Below are positions 6,401 to 7,869 of a DNA stretch of 7,869 nucleotides, piece by piece. Under the pieces are notes generated by a model. The model saw nothing but the letters and a program-made list of their open reading frames with translations, was not told where the DNA came from and searched no databases. The DNA lies in contig CANHPI010000114.1 in assembly GCA_947462425.1 (NCBI GenBank), positions 1 through 7,869 of the forward strand, given 5' to 3'. Positions within the stretch are counted from its first letter, which is position 1; each line of letters starts with the position of its first letter. Both the position numbers and the translations under genes were made by a program. The DNA comes from Bacteroidota bacterium (GTDB lineage Bacteria > Bacteroidota > Bacteroidia > B-17B0 > B-17BO).

Positions 6401-7756
6401 ACGCAAACAATTTCTGTTAGTGCAAATCCAAATATAACTGCAAACAGCGTTTCGGTATGTCCAGGAGTAGCAGCGGTTATTAGCGCAGGTGGTGCTAGCA
6501 GCTATTTATGGAATACGGGAGCAACTAGTTCATCTATTTCAGTTACGCCAACTATTGCGACAAATTATACGGTTACTGGAACTAATGCCGCAGGTTGTGC
6601 TAATACTAAAACGCTCTCAGTATCTTTAAATCCACTACCTAATTTAATAGCGACATCTTCAACTATTTGCGCAGGTTCGTCGGGAGTGTTGTCTGCAAGT
6701 GGCGCAAATACGTATACTTGGAGTAATGGAGCTACCACTTCAACGGCTTCAGTAAACCCTGCTATTTCAACTAATTATACTGTAACTGGAGCTACTAATT
6801 TAGGATGCGCAACCTCTAAAACATTAGCAATTATTGTTAATGCATTGCCAAATGTGTCATCAACATCAGCAACTATTTGTGCAGGCTCTTCTGCAACCCT
6901 ATCTGCAAGCGGAGCTTCCACTTATGTTTGGAGCACGGGAGGAACAGGAGTATACTTAATTATTAATCCTACAACGTCATCAAATTATACAGTTACAGGA
7001 ACTTCTGTAGATGGATGTGTAAATAGTTCAACTGCTTCTATTACTGTTGGAAATGCTCCATCAATATCAGTTAACTCTTCAACTATTTGTGCAGGTTCTT
7101 CGGCAACCTTATCAGCACTTGGAGTTACAACTTATACATGGAATACAAATTCTAATACTTCAAATATTGTTGTTAATCCTTCAATCACTACCATTTATAC
7201 GGTAACCGGAAATCTTGCGGGTTGTGCAATTGCAGCGGTTCAAACGGCAACGGTTAGTGTAAATTCTTTACCAGTTGTTTCCTTATCCTCAGTTTCAGGA
7301 CCAATATGTGTTAACAGTGCTACTTTGGCATTATCTGGAAATCCTGTAGGAGGTGTGTTTTCTGGTACAGGAGTTTCAGGATCGATTTTTGATCCCGCTG
7401 TTTCTGGTGCTGGTGTATTTGTAGTTAGTTATGATTATACCGATTTGAATTCATGTTCTGCAACTTCTTCAAGTACCATAAGCGTTAGTTTATGTACAAG
7501 CATTGAAGAACTAAACCCTACTTATGTTTTAATTTATCCGAATCCTGTTACTAATGAAATTAATATTACCATTAATGCTGCTTTCAGTAACCAAACACAA
7601 ATAGAATTATATGATGCTATTGGTAAATTGATAATGACAGAAAATACAGTAAGCAATAATGCAGTTATAGATATGCATTTGCTATCTTCTGGTTTATATA
7701 CCGTTAGATTAATTTCGAACGGTAATGCGGTATATCAGCGAATTATAAAAAATTAA
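3482..7756 (+). CDS. Large secreted subtilisin-like (S8) serine protease with PKD domain, cysteine-paired repeats and T9SS type A sorting domain
   Basis: This is a predicted extracellular protease of 1424 aa. A signal peptide (1-21) probably ends at NA|Q. A prodomain lies at about 45-148. The S8 catalytic domain (about 165-490) has Asp198 (GIVDSGTD), His262 (NHGSHVSG), oxyanion Asn360 (VVASAGN) and Ser423 (SGTSMSSP), so it should be active. An acidic, possibly calcium-binding insert (IDDDLDGYID, 223-232) lies between Asp and His. A beta-rich domain follows (about 497-612), then an unassigned region (about 612-895) and a PKD domain (about 900-980, with YNWSFPGG and AAGTYTI). Four repeats of 70-71 aa (981-1261) and a divergent fifth (1262-1338) follow. 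The T9SS type A domain (about 1349-1424) begins IYPNP and contains SGLYTVRL. The path is Sec export, then T9SS secretion with removal of the C-terminal domain and surface attachment or release. Substrate is unknown. ATG 3482 precedes the signal peptide directly. The gene is monocistronic between two terminators. Confidence 0.95.
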   Translation: MKFINYTLLGLLSCIQINTNAQGQLSKPLKARKQFVMPANLSANDYSTKTIVFKVKPQFRNITSTTKINNALLDQVLAYLGVNTFSKKFPKHNPPEKAFNELGQAYADLSLIYELKYANNISMEDAVNQVLATNIMEFAEPHYIYKMHNFIPNDPAANSTSNTTGQNAFFSRIRAYAAWDLALGGSQGNSNVVIGIVDSGTDTDHPDLVTQFKNNTSDPINGIDDDLDGYIDNYTGYDLAGADYNTVVGDNNTNIMGANNNHGSHVSGCASAATNNSIGVAGIGFNCKLLPVKCSADNDTRASGSGYIITGYEGITYAADHGAKIINCSWGGTSGGSFGQTIVDYATINKNCLVVASAGNSNLDEKNYPGSFNYVLSVAATNSTSDTKATFSTYNYDVDISTPGNNIYTTLYNNSYGLMSGTSMSSPITAGGAGLVQSKFNYTNALQIGQRLKQTSDYHYSTGPNITGAGNTGSAFQNKLGKGRMNLQRALTDPNMPSVVFANRVIVDHNDNAIVIGDSLFITGDFINYLSPTSNLTASITAVVGAAYVSTIDNNTSLGVINTLATANNNADPFKFKINTGTPDNALITFQVTLTDGTYSDKYFFDVIVNVDYINIAINDVATTITSKGKIGYNADGQLQGLGFSYLGTDLLYEAGLMIGSSSTKVSDCFRGATAGASDADFQTSVKAYKVTPSTFSAFDVRGRFNDVPAVPTQSLLVSHNAYAWSTAGNRKYVIVEYSIKNTGSTALTNLYAGIAADWDIDATTSAQNKSDYDASKKMGYVYSTVAGGKFAGIKLLTNTAPAVCYHIDNTAGGGGGVDINDAANYYGTADKYTTLSTNRYQAGLTGTAGGDVLEVMSSGPFNIVGGDSVKVAFALIAGDDLADIKKSADSAQVHYALPVPTANFATAATKCVGSAISISDASTNSPTSYNWSFPGGSPATATTQSASVTYTAAGTYTIIHSSTNSAGTSVPVTQTISVSANPNITANSVSVCPGVAAVISAGGASSYLWNTGATSSSISVTPTIATNYTVTGTNAAGCANTKTLSVSLNPLPNLIATSSTICAGSSGVLSASGANTYTWSNGATTSTASVNPAISTNYTVTGATNLGCATSKTLAIIVNALPNVSSTSATICAGSSATLSASGASTYVWSTGGTGVYLIINPTTSSNYTVTGTSVDGCVNSSTASITVGNAPSISVNSSTICAGSSATLSALGVTTYTWNTNSNTSNIVVNPSITTIYTVTGNLAGCAIAAVQTATVSVNSLPVVSLSSVSGPICVNSATLALSGNPVGGVFSGTGVSGSIFDPAVSGAGVFVVSYDYTDLNSCSATSSSTISVSLCTSIEELNPTYVLIYPNPVTNEINITINAAFSNQTQIELYDAIGKLIMTENTVSNNAVIDMHLLSSGLYTVRLISNGNAVYQRIIKN
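5918..5932 (+). repeat. GGC trinucleotide run encoding five glycines
   Basis: Four GGC codons and one GGA encode residues 813-817 (TAGGGGGVD) inside the S8 protease. This is a G/C-only patch in an otherwise AT-rich gene. It is probably a flexible loop. In-frame trinucleotide runs can change length by slippage without breaking the frame. Confidence 0.7.
6422..7264 (+). repeat. Four tandem 210-213-bp coding repeats (70-71 aa each)
   Basis: Units are 6422-6631, 6632-6841, 6842-7051 and 7052-7264 (residues 981-1050, 1051-1120, 1121-1190 and 1191-1261). The shared protein pattern is LPN, then TICAGSSATLSASGA, YxW, NPxxSTNYTVTG, GC, and a closing TxxxxVN strand. Each unit has two cysteines: C993/C1039, C1063/C1109, C1133/C1179 and C1203/C1248. 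The spacing is 46, 46, 46 and 45 residues. DNA identity is highest around the ACTATTTGTGCAGG core in units 2-4; unit 1 has diverged. These are likely Ig-like beta-sandwich stalk modules of a Bacteroidota surface protein. Binding function is inferred only. Confidence 0.92.
7265..7495 (+). repeat. Divergent fifth repeat-like module of the S8 protease
   Basis: Residues 1262-1338 start with the same LP-strand as the four upstream units (SLPVVSLSS) and keep the two-cysteine layout (C1276, C1325). The middle is different: NPVGGVFSGTGVSGSIFDPAVSGAGVFVVSYDY. That pattern resembles a related Ig-like module often found just before the sorting domain in secreted Bacteroidota proteins. The homology to the preceding repeats is an inference. 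Confidence 0.65.
7526..7753 (+). other. Encoded T9SS type A C-terminal sorting domain
   Basis: Residues 1349-1424 show the hallmarks of the type A sorting domain: a start at VLIYPNPVTNEI, a central IELYDAIGKLI strand pair, the near-terminal SGLYTVRLIS strand, and a basic end (YQRIIKN). In characterised systems this domain is recognised by the T9SS translocon and removed by the PorU sortase. No T9SS component gene is present in this window. Confidence 0.93.
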
Positions 7757-7778
7757 TACAGATAGATTATTTCCAAAT

Positions 7779-7817
7779 AAAAAATCACGATTAATTAAGA
7801 TAATCGTGATTTTTTTT
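7779..7817 (+). terminator. Intrinsic terminator after the S8 protease gene
   Basis: TCACGATTA (7785-7793) pairs perfectly with TAATCGTGA (7801-7809) around the loop ATTAAGA. It is preceded by six A (7779-7784) and followed by eight T (7810-7817). With A-T extension the stem reaches 15 pairs. It begins 22 bp after the stop codon and is symmetric enough to act on either strand. Confidence 0.93.
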
Positions 7818-7853
7818 ATGTAGATTTTTCCTAATTCTTTTTCAAAAAATAAT

Positions 7854-7861
7854 TACATTTG
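7854..7861 (+). promoter_or_regulatory. Possible -7 element for a gene beyond the right edge
   Basis: TACATTTG matches TAnnTTTG exactly and lies just after the terminator, where a plus-strand promoter would be expected. No TTG is present at the usual 19-21 bp upstream, only a T-run ending near 7829, so the assignment is tentative. The window ends 8 bp later. Confidence 0.35.
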
Positions 7862-7869
7862 CCATAAAT

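Noticed and set aside
6422..7495. CRISPR array or non-coding tandem repeat
   Set aside because: The period is about 210 bp, the repeats are degenerate at the DNA level and conserved at the protein level, and they lie in one long reading frame.

Overview
The window is AT-rich DNA with the marks of a Bacteroidota (Flavobacteriia/Cytophagia-like) chromosome. It has a short RpoD lacking region 1.1, leaders without Shine-Dalgarno sequences, -7 elements of the TAnnTTTG type, and a very large secreted protease ending in a type IX secretion (T9SS) sorting domain. Genus and species cannot be told from this stretch.

Layout. Positions 1-515 (minus) hold the 5' part of an unrecognised single-pass membrane protein gene that runs off the left edge. 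A 241-bp AT-rich divergent spacer follows. Then, all on the plus strand, come an HtrA/Deg-family envelope serine protease (757-2223), the primary sigma factor RpoD (2412-3275) with a textbook Bacteroidota promoter just upstream and a strong intrinsic terminator just downstream, and a 1424-residue subtilisin-like (S8) exoprotease (3482-7756) closed by a second strong terminator. The last 52 bases carry no gene, but contain a -7-like motif that may belong to a gene beyond the right edge.

How the genes relate. HtrA and the unnamed membrane protein are probably both inner-membrane or periplasmic and divergently arranged. RpoD is a self-contained transcription unit, apart from possible read-through from htrA. 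The S8 protein is an independent unit whose architecture is signal peptide, prodomain, S8 catalytic domain, beta-rich domain, an unassigned region of about 280 residues, PKD domain, four 70-71-residue repeats with paired cysteines plus a divergent fifth, and T9SS type A domain. It is most likely exported through Sec and then T9SS to the cell surface or medium.

I see no evidence of an undescribed multi-gene system, mobile element, CRISPR array or RNA gene. The parts least explained by known families are the membrane protein at the left edge and residues 612-895 of the S8 protein.
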